Origin: Anaerolineaceae bacterium | GTDB lineage: Bacteria > Chloroflexota > Anaerolineae > Aggregatilineales > Phototrophicaceae | Assembly: GCA_007693385.1 (NCBI GenBank) | Contig: REDR01000028.1 | Span: 62,001 to 126,000 of the forward strand | Length of the DNA stretch: 64,000 nucleotides | Direction of reading: 5' to 3' | In this document: one piece after another, positions 10,102-18,745 of the stretch | Numbering within the stretch: position 1 is the first letter of the stretch | How the letters are laid out: each line of letters starts with the position of its first letter | Made by a program: the position numbers and the translations under genes | The notes under the pieces: generated by a model | What the model saw: the letters and a program-made list of their open reading frames with translations, nothing else | Database searches by the model: none | Told to the model about the DNA's origin: nothing

Positions 10102-10516
10102 CAATTATCTCCAGAAAGCTTCCAACATGATTTACGAAACCGGTGCGGCTCGCAATTTGGGCGGAACCACAACGCGGTTCTTCCCCCGTGATTACAGATC
10201 ACACGTACACGAAATAGTCACTACTATGGTCGATCACAACCTCCTGTAAGGTCTATCCATGATTTCCGTACAGTAACTCTACGATCAAGTGTAGCGTATT
10301 TACGATTTAATCAAACTCAATATAAAAGCTTTTTTATAAAGGACGGGGGGATTAGCGGCGGTGTAACGAGAATATATCGTTTATCTGACGAACGCCAACT
10401 TTGCTCAAATATTCACTTATCTAGCTTTAATGTCAGGGCGGTATTGACTTTAATCGTGTGTGATACCATGATTTTTGAAGTTTAGTTTGTTCTAAATCGC
10501 ACAAAAGGATCGTAGC
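10102..10516. other. Divergent intergenic region between the giant surface gene and the ABC importer operon
   Basis: No gene was found. The region holds the upstream sequences of two divergent genes. An A/T palindrome with arms TATAAAA (10321-10327) and TTTTATA (10332-10338) sits in the middle. On the minus strand an isolated AGGAGG (10240-10245) has no usable start at proper spacing, and a weak hairpin GAACC/GGTTC lies in the presumed leader of the giant gene. A weak minus-strand promoter (TTGATT, 15 nt, TACACT) may lie near 10285-10312, which would give a leader of about 180 nt. Confidence 0.5.
10444..10472 (+). promoter_or_regulatory. Candidate sigma-70-type promoter of the ABC importer operon
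   Basis: TTGACT (10444-10449) is followed after 17 nt by CATGAT (10467-10472). The -35 is good and the -10 is weak (4 of 6). The site is about 45 bp upstream of the binding-protein start, which has an AAAGGAT ribosome binding site at 10503-10509. Confidence 0.4.
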
Positions 10517-11884
10517 ATGATTCGCAAAACATTGACCATCGCACTATTGATTGCCCTGAGCGTCATCCTCTCCGCGCAGATGTTACAGGCGCAGGACGAA
10601 GATGATCTGCCCGTCTTACGCATCGGCGTTCTGCCGGTGTTGAACACCCTGCCGCTTTACGTCGCACAGGCCGAAGGCTTCTATGAAGAAGCTGGCGTCA
10701 GCGTGGAGTTAATCAACTTCAACAGCGCCCGCGAACAGCAAATCGCCATTACCGCCGGTGAGATTGACGGCCTGAATACCGATATGGCGGTGCAGGCGTT
10801 GATCGCCGGTAGCGGACGCGATTTGATCGCGGTGCGCCACGAGCCGATACGCGGCGCTTATTTCTCCATCGTGGCCGGCGCGGATAGCGGCATCGAATCC
10901 ATTGATGATCTGGTCGGCGCGGAAATCGCCATCGCCGAGAATACCATCATTGAATACCTGACGACGGCGATGCTGGCCTCCGCCGGATTGAGCGCTGATG
11001 ATGTCGTCTATGAGGAAGTGCCGGAAATCCCGCGCCGCCTGCAACTACTCGGCACCGGCGAGCTACAAGCCGCCACCCTGCCGGAGCCGCTGACCACACT
11101 CGCCACCGCATTACAGGGCGGGACGGTCATCGCCAGCGATAGCGAACTGGACTTCGTGCCCACCGTACTCGCTTTCACCGGTGACATCATCGCCGAACAG
11201 CCGGAAGCCATCACCGCGTTCTTGAGCGCGTACGAGAGCGCCGTGAACGCCATCAACGCCGACGGCGAAGCGTTCCGCGATGTGATGAACGCCAACCTCA
11301 TCATCCCTGAACCGCTACGGCCAACCTATCCGGTGCCCGCCTTCCCGACGGCGCAAGTGCCGACGCCGGAACAGGTGGCGCTGGTGGTCGATTGGATGGT
11401 CGAGCGTGGCTTGCTGGCCGAAGCGCTGAGTTACGAAGCGCTGGTTAATGGCGAATTCCTGCCGCTACCCACTATTGCTGAGATCGCCGTCGCCGAGGGC
11501 AACTTCGAGACGCTGGTCAATGCGCTGGTTTCCGTCGGGCTGGTCGATGCGCTAGCCTCCACCGCGACGCAATCCACCGTGTTCGCGCCGACTGATTCGG
11601 CCTTCGACGGCGTAGACCTCGCCGCGCTGGTCGATTCCGACGATGCGCTGGCCGAGATTTTGCTATATCATGTGATCGCCGGACAGGTGAGCGCCGCCGA
11701 CATCATCGCGGCGGGAAGCGGGGCGCTGACCACGTTAGCAGGCGCGGACATCGCGTTTGAAGTGGTCGATGGCGTCGTCGTGCTCAATGGCGAAATCACG
11801 GTGACGCTGGCCGACATCGACGCCAGCAACGGCATCATTCACGTCATCGACGGCGTACTGCTTCCGGCTGGAACGGACGAATAA
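10517..11884 (+). CDS. ABC transporter substrate-binding protein (NMT1/SsuA-like) fused to a fasciclin (FAS1) domain
   Basis: This 455-residue secreted protein starts with a signal peptide (cleavage near residue 25, after the AQ-rich end). Residues about 35-310 read as a periplasmic-binding fold of the NMT1/nitrate-sulfonate-taurine type: the early LRIGVLPVLNTLPLYVAQ stretch matches how these proteins begin, followed by an FYEEAGVSVELI motif. Residues about 318-455 form a FAS1 domain, with TVFAPTDSAF (H1) and YHVIAGQ plus an ending of the form IIHVIDGVLLP (H2). Fasciclin domains mediate adhesion or protein and polysaccharide contacts. Such a tail is unusual on a binding protein. The gene leads an operon with an ATPase (18 bp downstream) and a permease. 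The substrate is unknown: aromatic/pyrimidine precursors, sulfonates and nitrate are all possible for the family. Confidence 0.88.
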   Translation: MIRKTLTIALLIALSVILSAQMLQAQDEDDLPVLRIGVLPVLNTLPLYVAQAEGFYEEAGVSVELINFNSAREQQIAITAGEIDGLNTDMAVQALIAGSGRDLIAVRHEPIRGAYFSIVAGADSGIESIDDLVGAEIAIAENTIIEYLTTAMLASAGLSADDVVYEEVPEIPRRLQLLGTGELQAATLPEPLTTLATALQGGTVIASDSELDFVPTVLAFTGDIIAEQPEAITAFLSAYESAVNAINADGEAFRDVMNANLIIPEPLRPTYPVPAFPTAQVPTPEQVALVVDWMVERGLLAEALSYEALVNGEFLPLPTIAEIAVAEGNFETLVNALVSVGLVDALASTATQSTVFAPTDSAFDGVDLAALVDSDDALAEILLYHVIAGQVSAADIIAAGSGALTTLAGADIAFEVVDGVVVLNGEITVTLADIDASNGIIHVIDGVLLPAGTDE

Positions 11885-11902
11885 AACACGCAAAGACCAC
11901 CC

Positions 11903-12697
11903 ATGACGATCACGCAACAAACATCTGCCCGCCATTCGGCGGGCAATCGACAACAGACGCCCATCCTATCGCTGGAGGGCGTCACATTCGGTTATGCCCG
12001 CACGCCCCTGCTGGATAACTTCACGTGGCATATCGCGCGCGGCGAGACGTGGAGCGTGCTGGGGCCATCCGGAAGCGGCAAGACCACTCTGCTGTATCTG
12101 CTGGCCGGTTTGCGCCGCCCGCAGGCTGGCCGCATCACATTCAAAGGGCAGGCTGTCACCAAGCCGAACCCCGCTATCGGCCTGATGCTTCAAGCGTATG
12201 GCCTGCTCCCGTGGCTGACCGCCGAGCGCAACGTGCAACTCGGCCTGAAAATCCGCCGCGTACTTAAAAAGGAACGTCACCGCATCCGCGCCGAGTGGAT
12301 GGAGCGAATGCAGATCAGCCACATCGCCGGTAAATATCCGGCGCAACTATCCGGCGGGCAACGTCAGCGCGTGGCGCTGGCGCGGGTGCTGGCCTTGCAA
12401 ACCGAAGTCCTCCTGCTCGATGAGCCGCTGAGCGCCGTCGATGAGTTGACGCGGGAACGGCTACAAAAGACCCTGCGCGAGATCACCGCCGAACTGAATA
12501 GCACGATGGTGCTGGTGACGCACAGCGTCGAAGAGGCCGCCTTGCTGACGCAAAACGTGCTCATCTTTCCGGAGGAGGGCACATTACGAGCGTCCCGCGT
12601 GCTGTGTAGCCCGTTCAGCGCCGATAAGCCGCCACACCGCACCGATCCCGATTTTCAAGCATTCTGCGCGGAAATTCGCGCCGAACTCGGCCTATAA
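11903..12697 (+). CDS. ABC transporter ATP-binding protein, nitrate/sulfonate/taurine type
   Basis: This 264-residue ATPase should energise the adjacent importer. Walker A GPSGSGKT is at residues 54-61, a Q-loop near 97, the signature LSGGQ at 149-153, Walker B VLLLDEP at 169-175, and the H-loop His at 207. The FTWHIARGE start of the nucleotide-binding fold and the length fit the SsuB/TauB/ThiZ group. The first 20 residues are an extra polar N-terminus. The ribosome binding site is weak, consistent with coupling to the preceding gene. It lies between the binding protein and permease genes on the same strand, so all three components form one system. Confidence 0.93.
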   Translation: MTITQQTSARHSAGNRQQTPILSLEGVTFGYARTPLLDNFTWHIARGETWSVLGPSGSGKTTLLYLLAGLRRPQAGRITFKGQAVTKPNPAIGLMLQAYGLLPWLTAERNVQLGLKIRRVLKKERHRIRAEWMERMQISHIAGKYPAQLSGGQRQRVALARVLALQTEVLLLDEPLSAVDELTRERLQKTLREITAELNSTMVLVTHSVEEAALLTQNVLIFPEEGTLRASRVLCSPFSADKPPHRTDPDFQAFCAEIRAELGL

Positions 12698-12707
12698 GGT
12701 TAGCGCC

Positions 12708-13559
12708 ATGTCACCGAACGCCCCCGCACCCCCGCATGACCGCTTCTTCGGCTGGCTGAATATACGCGCTGGCGCGTTGCTCATCCTGCTGGTTGATCTG
12801 CTGATTCTGGCCGCGCTGTGGCATGTGGCGGCGGTCAACGCCGATTCCGCATTTCTGCCGACGCCCGGCGTCGTGATGGAGCGCTTCTGGGAAGAATTGC
12901 AATTCGAAGACATCCACAACCTACCGCCCAACCACCTGCTGAACCAGACGTTCATCAGCACGCGGCGCGTCGTCCTCAGCGTCGGGATCGGCGTCGGGCT
13001 GGCCGTGCCGTTGGCGCTCCTGCTGGTACAGGTCAAAGCGCTCAACGCGATCTTGACGCCTCTGCTGTACTTCCTGTTCCCCGCGCCGAAAGTGGTTTTT
13101 CTGCCGTTGATTATCCTGTTTCTAGGGCTGGGCGATAACGCCCGCGTTTTCCTCATTACGCTGGTCATCTTCTTTCAGGTATTCGTCATCGTGCATGACG
13201 CCACCGGACAGGTACCCACCGAAACGCTGGAGTCGCTCAGTTCGCTCGGCGCGGGGCGCTGGCATTTCCTGCGTTATGTGTATCTCCCGATCAGCATTCC
13301 GGCGGTTTTCACCGCATTGAAGATCAGCACCGGCACGGCTATCGCGGTCTTATTCATCGCGGAAACCATCGCCGGACGCACCGGACTCGGCTACTACATC
13401 AAAGCCGCCGATCAAACATTCGTGTATCCGACGATGTACGTCGGCGTGTTGATGCTGTGTTTGGTGGGGCTGGTGTTGTTCGTGTTCTTCTGGGTGGCGG
13501 AGCAATATCTGAATCGCTGGCAGAATAGCGACCAGACCGGCCACAAAGTCGGCGGTTAG
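12708..13559 (+). CDS. ABC transporter permease, SsuC/TauC family
   Basis: This 283-residue inner-membrane permease has about six hydrophobic segments and a BPD_transp_1-type cytoplasmic loop around residues 175-205, including SLGAGRWHFLRYVYLPISIP, the EAA-like coupling motif that contacts the ATPase. It begins 10 bp after the ATPase stop with an AAGG 8 nt before the ATG. The long PxxFxPxPKxxxLPLxxxxxGxGDxAR pattern (around residues 125-145) is characteristic of the nitrate/sulfonate/taurine permeases. It completes the three-gene importer operon. Confidence 0.92.
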   Translation: MSPNAPAPPHDRFFGWLNIRAGALLILLVDLLILAALWHVAAVNADSAFLPTPGVVMERFWEELQFEDIHNLPPNHLLNQTFISTRRVVLSVGIGVGLAVPLALLLVQVKALNAILTPLLYFLFPAPKVVFLPLIILFLGLGDNARVFLITLVIFFQVFVIVHDATGQVPTETLESLSSLGAGRWHFLRYVYLPISIPAVFTALKISTGTAIAVLFIAETIAGRTGLGYYIKAADQTFVYPTMYVGVLMLCLVGLVLFVFFWVAEQYLNRWQNSDQTGHKVGG

Positions 13560-13990
13560 ATCAACACAAAACAAAAACCCGACGATTGTCGGGTCTCTGT
13601 CCACGTTGTTCATGATGTATGATGGCGATGCAAAGCCGGGTGATCGGCCATCTGCGGTGCGCGTCAGCGATGTGCGATGTAATGGTACGAATGACAGCTA
13701 CAATGCGGCATCAATGTGAAGGCATGGTGATCGTTCATATTGCATGAGTACGTAGGTCAATGTCGGCTTCGTTGTGCCTTATGATTTCGCCAACTGTGGT
13801 CGCTGGTTATAGTTGATGTTGTGTTAAGCTACAATGAGTGCGTCGAAAAACCACAGCGAATGAATTCGGTTAGGATGTGGCGACGGTGTATCTTTGATGT
13901 CACCCGGCTACCTGAAACTATCTTAACACAGCGCTGACAAAAATGGTCTGAAGCTTTTCCGAAAAAAGTCTGAAAAACGTATAAAAAGCG
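13560..13990. other. Gene-free region between convergent operons, with one hairpin terminator
   Basis: No reading frame with coding character was found on either strand, and no tRNA or rRNA signature. At its left end is a strong hairpin (13577-13594). Next to the sigma-factor stop the minus strand is rich in short T runs (TTTTT, TTTTTT), with only a weak hairpin. Its function is unknown. Confidence 0.5.
13571..13594 (-). terminator. Intrinsic terminator, best oriented for minus-strand transcription
   Basis: Arms ACCCGAC (13577-13583) and GTCGGGT (13588-13594) pair perfectly around a GATT loop. Read on the minus strand the stem is followed by TTTTTGTTTTGTT, a classic U-tract. Read on the plus strand it is followed by CTCTGT only. 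It may still act on the importer operon that ends at 13559, but the better fit is a transcript coming from the sigma-factor side. Confidence 0.7.
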
Positions 13991-14668
13991 TTAACGTCCG
14001 AACAGTTCCATCATGTAATCCATCGAAAGCCCCTGTTCTTCCAGATGAGCGCGGAGCTTGCGGCGGGCATCGTGCATCAGCTTGTACAGCGCGTTACGGT
14101 TGGTGTCCATCTGCTCCGCGACGACATCCATCGGCACGCCACGCAACGCCACCGCCTGAATCACCTGATACTGGCGCTCGGTCAGCGCTTCGCGCATGGC
14201 GGCGTCGATGCGGTGCAGTACGTCGCGCCGTTCGGTGCTGGTTTCCGGGCCGGGCGGGTTATCATTCAAGCCGGAGCTAAGATCAGTGTTGGTGGGGAAC
14301 AGTTCGCCGTCGGCGGTGATGTTTTCCAGACTAAAATCTTTGTGGCGGGCGCGACGCAGATCGCTGATCGCCAGCCGAACCGCGATGCGGCTCGCCCATG
14401 TGGTGAACTTGCTCTCGCCGCGAAACATATCCTTGCTAGCGATCACGCGCAAGGTGGCATCCTGTGCCAGATCATCCGCCATACGCTCGATTTCACGGTA
14501 CGCCAGCGAGCGCAAATCACTACGATCCTGACTCAAATAATACAGAATACTGCGCCGCACATGGCGCTGTAAGTCTTCGATGGCGTTAGCCTGCGTCTCG
14601 CCATCAGCGCGGAGGTCAGCCAGCCATTGCTCGTTGGTGCGGTCCGTGCGGGTTTGGCCGTCGGTCAT
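13991..14668 (-). CDS. Sigma-70 family (ECF-like) RNA polymerase sigma factor
   Basis: This 225-residue protein has a sigma region 2 (about residues 60-110, with the ADDLAQDATLRV and KFTTWASRIAVRLAISDLRR core-binding and -10 recognition features). After a 45-residue linker comes a region 4 helix-turn-helix (about 160-205: LTERQYQVIQAVALRG...MDVVAEQMDTNRNALYKLMH). There is no region 1.1 or 3, so it is of the ECF type. Its ATG overlaps the stop of the FHA gene by 4 bp (ATGA), so the two are translationally coupled. No anti-sigma gene adjoins. Coupling to a phosphothreonine-binding protein suggests control by the nearby Ser/Thr kinases, which is an inference. Confidence 0.88.
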   Translation of the reverse strand: MTDGQTRTDRTNEQWLADLRADGETQANAIEDLQRHVRRSILYYLSQDRSDLRSLAYREIERMADDLAQDATLRVIASKDMFRGESKFTTWASRIAVRLAISDLRRARHKDFSLENITADGELFPTNTDLSSGLNDNPPGPETSTERRDVLHRIDAAMREALTERQYQVIQAVALRGVPMDVVAEQMDTNRNALYKLMHDARRKLRAHLEEQGLSMDYMMELFGR

Positions 14669-15195
14669 GAGTCTGTGTTGGTATCCTCTTGATAGGTGAT
14701 CCGCATGACCAGCTTGCCCAGCCGTAAGTCGTCACCATCGCGCAGGATGCGCGGCTGATTGGGCACAAGGCGCTGGCCGTTGAGGTATGTCCCGTTACGA
14801 CTATCGTTATCCACCAGTTGCAACGAGCCATCACGCCGCACGATGCGGGCATGATCGCGGGAGACGCCTTTTTCCAACGCGCCGTATTGGGTTAAATTGA
14901 TCGCGGGGGTGTTACCGGTACGCGAGTCTTCGCGCCCGATGATGAGTTCGTCGATGTCTTCCGCCACAAACTGAAACGTCGTCGGGTTAGAATCCACACC
15001 CAGCATCAACAGAGTACGCGCATTAAACCGCGCCGACCCCCACTTCGCCCGCCCTTCTTCATAATCGGCATCTTCCAATGATTTGGTTGAAGTCTGCTGG
15101 GTGGTATCCGCCAGCAAAGCGCCGCATATCACGCAAATTTGCGCGTCAGGTTGATTAACCTGCCCGCAGTCTTTACATTTTCGGATTTCTTCCAT
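14665..15195 (-). CDS. Zinc-ribbon plus FHA domain protein
   Basis: This 176-residue protein has an N-terminal double CxxC zinc ribbon (CKDC at about 7-10, CVIC at about 21-24). After a linker comes a forkhead-associated domain at about 80-170 with the usual GRE, SRDHARI and NGTYLNG motifs (Arg, Ser-Arg-x-His, Asn-Gly). FHA domains bind phosphothreonine peptides. The product is soluble and cytoplasmic. A GAGAG lies just upstream of the ATG. It is the first gene of a two-gene operon with the sigma factor, so a plausible role is phosphorylation-dependent scaffolding or control of that sigma factor. Two Ser/Thr kinases in the window (17159 and 37960) could supply the phosphate. Confidence 0.87.
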   Translation of the reverse strand: MEEIRKCKDCGQVNQPDAQICVICGALLADTTQQTSTKSLEDADYEEGRAKWGSARFNARTLLMLGVDSNPTTFQFVAEDIDELIIGREDSRTGNTPAINLTQYGALEKGVSRDHARIVRRDGSLQLVDNDSRNGTYLNGQRLVPNQPRILRDGDDLRLGKLVMRITYQEDTNTDS

Positions 15196-15322
15196 TGTCT
15201 CTCAACTTTACAAGATACACCGCATGATCTACGTTAATTGTACCATTGTCTGAGCGTGGCGCGAAAGCGCATAAACACTGTACAATATGTGCTGGCTAAA
15301 AAGCAAAAGGGGAATGAGAGTC

Positions 15323-16078
15323 GTGGTTTACGCTTTTCAAATACGGCTTGAAGCGCTCTGGCGGGCGATTGGTGACCGCCACTTCATCAAACAGATGCTA
15401 TGGGTCGGCCCGATATGGGTACTGACAATGCTCATTATCTATCTCAACATTCAGTTTCTCAACGCCCGCTATCCTGATCCGGTGCGCCCCGATGATCTCC
15501 TGCTCGACCTGATACCGGAAACCGAAGCGTTCATCTTCATCGGCGATCTAGCGACAACCGGACTATTCGCGGTGACGATCCTGTATTTCGGCTTCTGGCA
15601 ACAGGCCATGCACCGCCTGCCGAAGTTGTTATTCCTGCTGGCGGTGATGTACACCATCCGCGCCTTCGTCATCAACCTGACGCCACTGGCACAGATTCAA
15701 GCACCGGCGGATAACTTCCACGAATCGCATTTCATCGCACAGACGTTCTATCACGGCATGTACTTTAGCGGCCACACCGCCAGCGCCTTCATGCAGGCGT
15801 TTTTCTTTCGCGGTTACGCGCATCGCTGGGTACTTTTCGTGCTGGCGGGCACGGCGGCCTTCTCGTTGATCGCCAGCCACAGCCACTATACGATTGACAT
15901 TGTCGGCGGCTTCTTCGTGGCCTACTTCGTGGTCAATTTCGAGTGGATGCGGCTGGTACCGCGTCGCTGGCACGAAGCAGAATGGGCGCCATGGCACGAT
16001 GTCCGGCAGGCGCAAGCGGAACGCGCCGCCCCGATGCCGGAAGCCGTCGCCTCGATCAACGAAGCGCCGCCTCGATGA
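15323..16078 (+). CDS. PAP2-like / sphingomyelin-synthase-like membrane phosphotransferase
   Basis: This membrane protein of about 251 residues has roughly six transmembrane segments and two motifs of the PAP2_C (sphingomyelin-synthase-like) family: YFSGHTAS and HSHYTIDIVGG, supplying the His-His-Asp catalytic set. Such enzymes act on lipid phosphates or move head groups between lipids. The substrate here is unknown. Start choice: an in-frame ATG at 15287 directly abuts a TACAAT -10-like box (15281-15286) and lacks a ribosome binding site. An ATG at 15314 has AGGGG only 1 nt away. The GTG at 15323 has AGGGG at 10 nt and is preferred. The C-terminal end overlaps the convergent methyltransferase gene by 23 bp. 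The last 35 residues are Ala/Pro-rich and cytoplasmic. Confidence 0.75.
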   Translation: MVYAFQIRLEALWRAIGDRHFIKQMLWVGPIWVLTMLIIYLNIQFLNARYPDPVRPDDLLLDLIPETEAFIFIGDLATTGLFAVTILYFGFWQQAMHRLPKLLFLLAVMYTIRAFVINLTPLAQIQAPADNFHESHFIAQTFYHGMYFSGHTASAFMQAFFFRGYAHRWVLFVLAGTAAFSLIASHSHYTIDIVGGFFVAYFVVNFEWMRLVPRRWHEAEWAPWHDVRQAQAERAAPMPEAVASINEAPPR

Positions 16079-17120
16079 TCTTGTATTTTTGCGCCTCGTC
16101 GATGGTGGTCCTGGCCTCCGCGAAATCGGCGAGCAATTCGTCGTATTTGAGGAAGGCATTCGCCACCAGCACCAACCGCCCGCCCGCGTTCAGATGCGCG
16201 GGCGCATCTTTGATGATGCGATGCGCGACGTTGGTATGCACATCAAACGAGCGATGAAACGGCGGATTGCACAGGATGAAATCGAAGCGTCGATCCGCCG
16301 CTAACGCGCTGTACACATCCCCGGCCAGCGCCTCCGCCGTGATGCCGTGATCGTCGAACGTGGCGCGGGCGCAATCCACCGCCAGCAGATTGTCGTCAAC
16401 CGCGCACACCGTCGCGCCGTGTCGCGCCGCCATCAACCCGATGATCCCCACGCCGCAACCCATATCCAGCACGTCTGCGCCGCGCACGCGCTCCCAATCG
16501 AACGTCCGCAGAAGATACGCCGTGCCCGCGTCCAGCGCTTCCCAGCTAAACACGCCGGGCTGTGTCTGCACCGTCACCGCGCCCTGCGGCGTCTGGTAGA
16601 TGGCCGGGCGGATCGCATCCGGCGGCGGATCACCCCACGACGACGGATAAACCGGCGCGGAGTCTTTATACGCCACACCGACGCGATGCCGCCATTTATA
16701 CGTCAACGTCTGCGCCCCGTCCAGCAGATCACCGGCGTCGCTGATGAGGGTCTTGGTGGCACGCTGGCTTTCGCCGACGATGTAGACCGCGCCGCCATCT
16801 TTGAGCGACTGCGCCGCCCGCCATAATATCCCGCGACTGTGTTCTCTGCTTTTGTCGGCCAGCATGATGACGACATCATAGCCGCCGTCCGGTGGCGGGT
16901 ACGGCGTTTGATGCAGGTGCATATTGCCCGCCCGCCCCTTGACCACGCGCTGGAGCGTGTGCAAGGCGCTATGGTGCAGGTCGAACACGTCCACATGCGC
17001 CACGCTCCGCGCCAGTAGATACGCGAAGGCCGGATCACCGGCGAAGCACAGCGCGACACTCTGCGACGATTCCAGATTGATGACCGTCTCCAAAAGACGG
17101 GTACAGGTTTTGATGTCCAT
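16056..17120 (-). CDS. Class I SAM-dependent methyltransferase, RsmC/RlmG-like
   Basis: This 354-residue protein has two related halves, as in RsmC/RlmG rRNA guanine-N2 methyltransferases. The N-terminal half is a degenerate Rossmann domain. The C-terminal half has the SAM motif VLDMGCGVGIIG (about 222-233), an acidic loop (VDDN), and the catalytic NPPFH motif (about 289-293) typical of N-methyltransferases acting on bases. A GAGG lies 5 nt before the ATG. It follows the kinase gene by 38 bp on the same strand and may be cotranscribed with it. The precise rRNA target (16S G1207, 23S G1835 or other) cannot be decided. Its 3' end overlaps the convergent PAP2-like gene. Confidence 0.83.
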   Translation of the reverse strand: MDIKTCTRLLETVINLESSQSVALCFAGDPAFAYLLARSVAHVDVFDLHHSALHTLQRVVKGRAGNMHLHQTPYPPPDGGYDVVIMLADKSREHSRGILWRAAQSLKDGGAVYIVGESQRATKTLISDAGDLLDGAQTLTYKWRHRVGVAYKDSAPVYPSSWGDPPPDAIRPAIYQTPQGAVTVQTQPGVFSWEALDAGTAYLLRTFDWERVRGADVLDMGCGVGIIGLMAARHGATVCAVDDNLLAVDCARATFDDHGITAEALAGDVYSALAADRRFDFILCNPPFHRSFDVHTNVAHRIIKDAPAHLNAGGRLVLVANAFLKYDELLADFAEARTTIDEAQKYKIIEAALR

Positions 17121-17158
17121 TTGAACCTCTAGCTTTATCTATGTCGGTCTGCTCGCGC

Positions 17159-18739
17159 CTATCCATCATCGGGCGGCGGCGTGATGGTGGTGGTGGGCGT
17201 CGGCGTTGCTGTGCGCGTCGGCGTACCTTCGCCAACCGGACGCTCCTCACCGAGCGCCGACTGCGGCAACCAGCCAGCATCGCCCCGCGTCGGGATGACA
17301 TACCACCAGCGCCCCTCTGACGTGTTGAACCATTCGCGCCGCGCCCCACCTTCCACGATGCCGCGCCCGATAGTGATGATGTCGCCGGGCTGTAGCTGGG
17401 TGGAGTCGGCGGGGTCGCCACCGACAAAAGGCCGCACGCCGGTTTCAATCTGCACATACAGCCGCGTCGTCTCCACCCAATCATAAGGCACGGTGGCCGT
17501 CGGGGAGGGCGACGCGGGCGAACTCTGCGGGCGCGGCGTGGCGGTGAGTTGATCCGGCGCGGCGGTGGGGAAGATCGCATCGACGCCCATGATCGGCGTC
17601 GGCGTGAACGGCAGATTGCTGATCGGTGGCGCGATTTCCGGCGGCGCGACGGTAAAGAACGGCGTGACCGTCGGCAGGGGAGTCAACGATGGCGTCGCGC
17701 TGACTTCGCGCACGATGACCGCTGGATCGTCACTACTGCCGCCGCCGGTCAATAAGGTGAACCCCAGCGCCAGAATCGCCCCGATGGAGGCCATCATGCC
17801 CAGCGTAATCAGCCCCGCGAACCAGCGTCCGGGGGAGCGCCGGACGTGCGCGTAAGGCGTCGGCGTGATGACATCGGGGCGGCTGTGATCTGTCGGCGGC
17901 CTGTCCGTCTCGATGCCGAGCGCGGTGGCGAACGCGGCGGCGAATTCACCGGCGGAGTCGTAGCGGCTGGCCGGATTCTTCGCCAGCCCGCGCAGGATGA
18001 CTTTATCCAGCGTGCGCGGCAATTGCGGGTTGCGTCCGTTGGGGCGCGGCGGCTGGCCGTTGATGTGTTGCATGATGATAGCGACATCGTTCGCGCCGTC
18101 GAACGGATACGTCCCCACGCACAGCGTATAGGTCAGCACCGCCAGCGAGTAAATATCACTGCGATGGTCGATCTGTTTGCCGATGGCCTGCTCCGGCGAC
18201 ATAAACCGCGCCGTGCCCGGCATGGAAACGTCGGTGCGCGTCAGCTTGGCGGCATCCATCACCCGCGCAATGCCGAAGTCAGTCAGTGAAGCGTCGCCGT
18301 CGGCGTTCAATAGCACATTGCCCGGCTTAATGTCGCGGTGAATGACGCCGCGCCGGTGCGCGTAATCCAGCGCGGAAGCGATCTGCGTCAGCCATTTAGC
18401 GGTATCCGGCAACGACACGCCGCCGCGTTTCATCGCGTCATCCAGCGTGCCACCGGGTAGATACTTCAGCGAGATGTACGGCGTGCCGTCCACCGTGCCA
18501 AAGCCGAAGAACGGCACAATATGGGTGTGGTGTAGCTCCTTCGCCAGTTCGATCTCGCGCTGGAAGCGTTCCACCACTTCGGGATGATTGATGTAGCGGT
18601 CATGCAATATCTTGACGACCACATCCTGCCGTCGATGTGTGTCATAGCCCCGATACACCATCGACATCCCGCCATCTTGCAGACGCGATTGTATGATGAT
18701 GTTGTCGATTGTGCGGTTAATCAGCCGTTCGTGCGCCAT
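17159..18739 (-). CDS. Membrane Ser/Thr protein kinase with extracytoplasmic SH3-like domain
   Basis: This 526-residue protein has a Hanks-type kinase domain (residues 10-275): Gly-rich loop near 20-28, ATP-binding Lys43, catalytic HRDIKPGN with Asp136, and DFG Asp154; the APE motif appears as SPE near 181-183. A juxtamembrane segment, one transmembrane helix (about 306-331) and a Pro/Thr-rich linker follow. The C-terminus is a bacterial SH3-like domain (about 450-525), likely outside the cell and possibly sensing wall material. The frame extends upstream to a TTG at 18802, but the ATG at 18739 starts right before the kinase fold and is preferred. A TATGAT box sits only 6 nt before it. It lies between gamma-glutamyltransferase and methyltransferase genes on the same strand. 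Confidence 0.9.
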   Translation of the reverse strand: MAHERLINRTIDNIIIQSRLQDGGMSMVYRGYDTHRRQDVVVKILHDRYINHPEVVERFQREIELAKELHHTHIVPFFGFGTVDGTPYISLKYLPGGTLDDAMKRGGVSLPDTAKWLTQIASALDYAHRRGVIHRDIKPGNVLLNADGDASLTDFGIARVMDAAKLTRTDVSMPGTARFMSPEQAIGKQIDHRSDIYSLAVLTYTLCVGTYPFDGANDVAIIMQHINGQPPRPNGRNPQLPRTLDKVILRGLAKNPASRYDSAGEFAAAFATALGIETDRPPTDHSRPDVITPTPYAHVRRSPGRWFAGLITLGMMASIGAILALGFTLLTGGGSSDDPAVIVREVSATPSLTPLPTVTPFFTVAPPEIAPPISNLPFTPTPIMGVDAIFPTAAPDQLTATPRPQSSPASPSPTATVPYDWVETTRLYVQIETGVRPFVGGDPADSTQLQPGDIITIGRGIVEGGARREWFNTSEGRWWYVIPTRGDAGWLPQSALGEERPVGEGTPTRTATPTPTTTITPPPDDG

Positions 18740-18745
18740 AAGTCC

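Noticed and set aside
10238-10245. AGGAGG on the minus strand upstream of the giant gene, suggesting a leader peptide
   Set aside because: The only nearby start is a GTG 2 nt away, too close, and it would give a 12-codon peptide without recognisable function.
9638-10249. Gly/Ser-rich plus-strand frame of 203 codons
   Set aside because: The Gly runs are the complement of the Pro-rich stalk codons of the giant gene; no start signal.
13601-13980. Possible decayed gene or tRNA in the gap
   Set aside because: No frame longer than a few dozen codons and no tRNA arm pattern; left as unexplained intergenic sequence.
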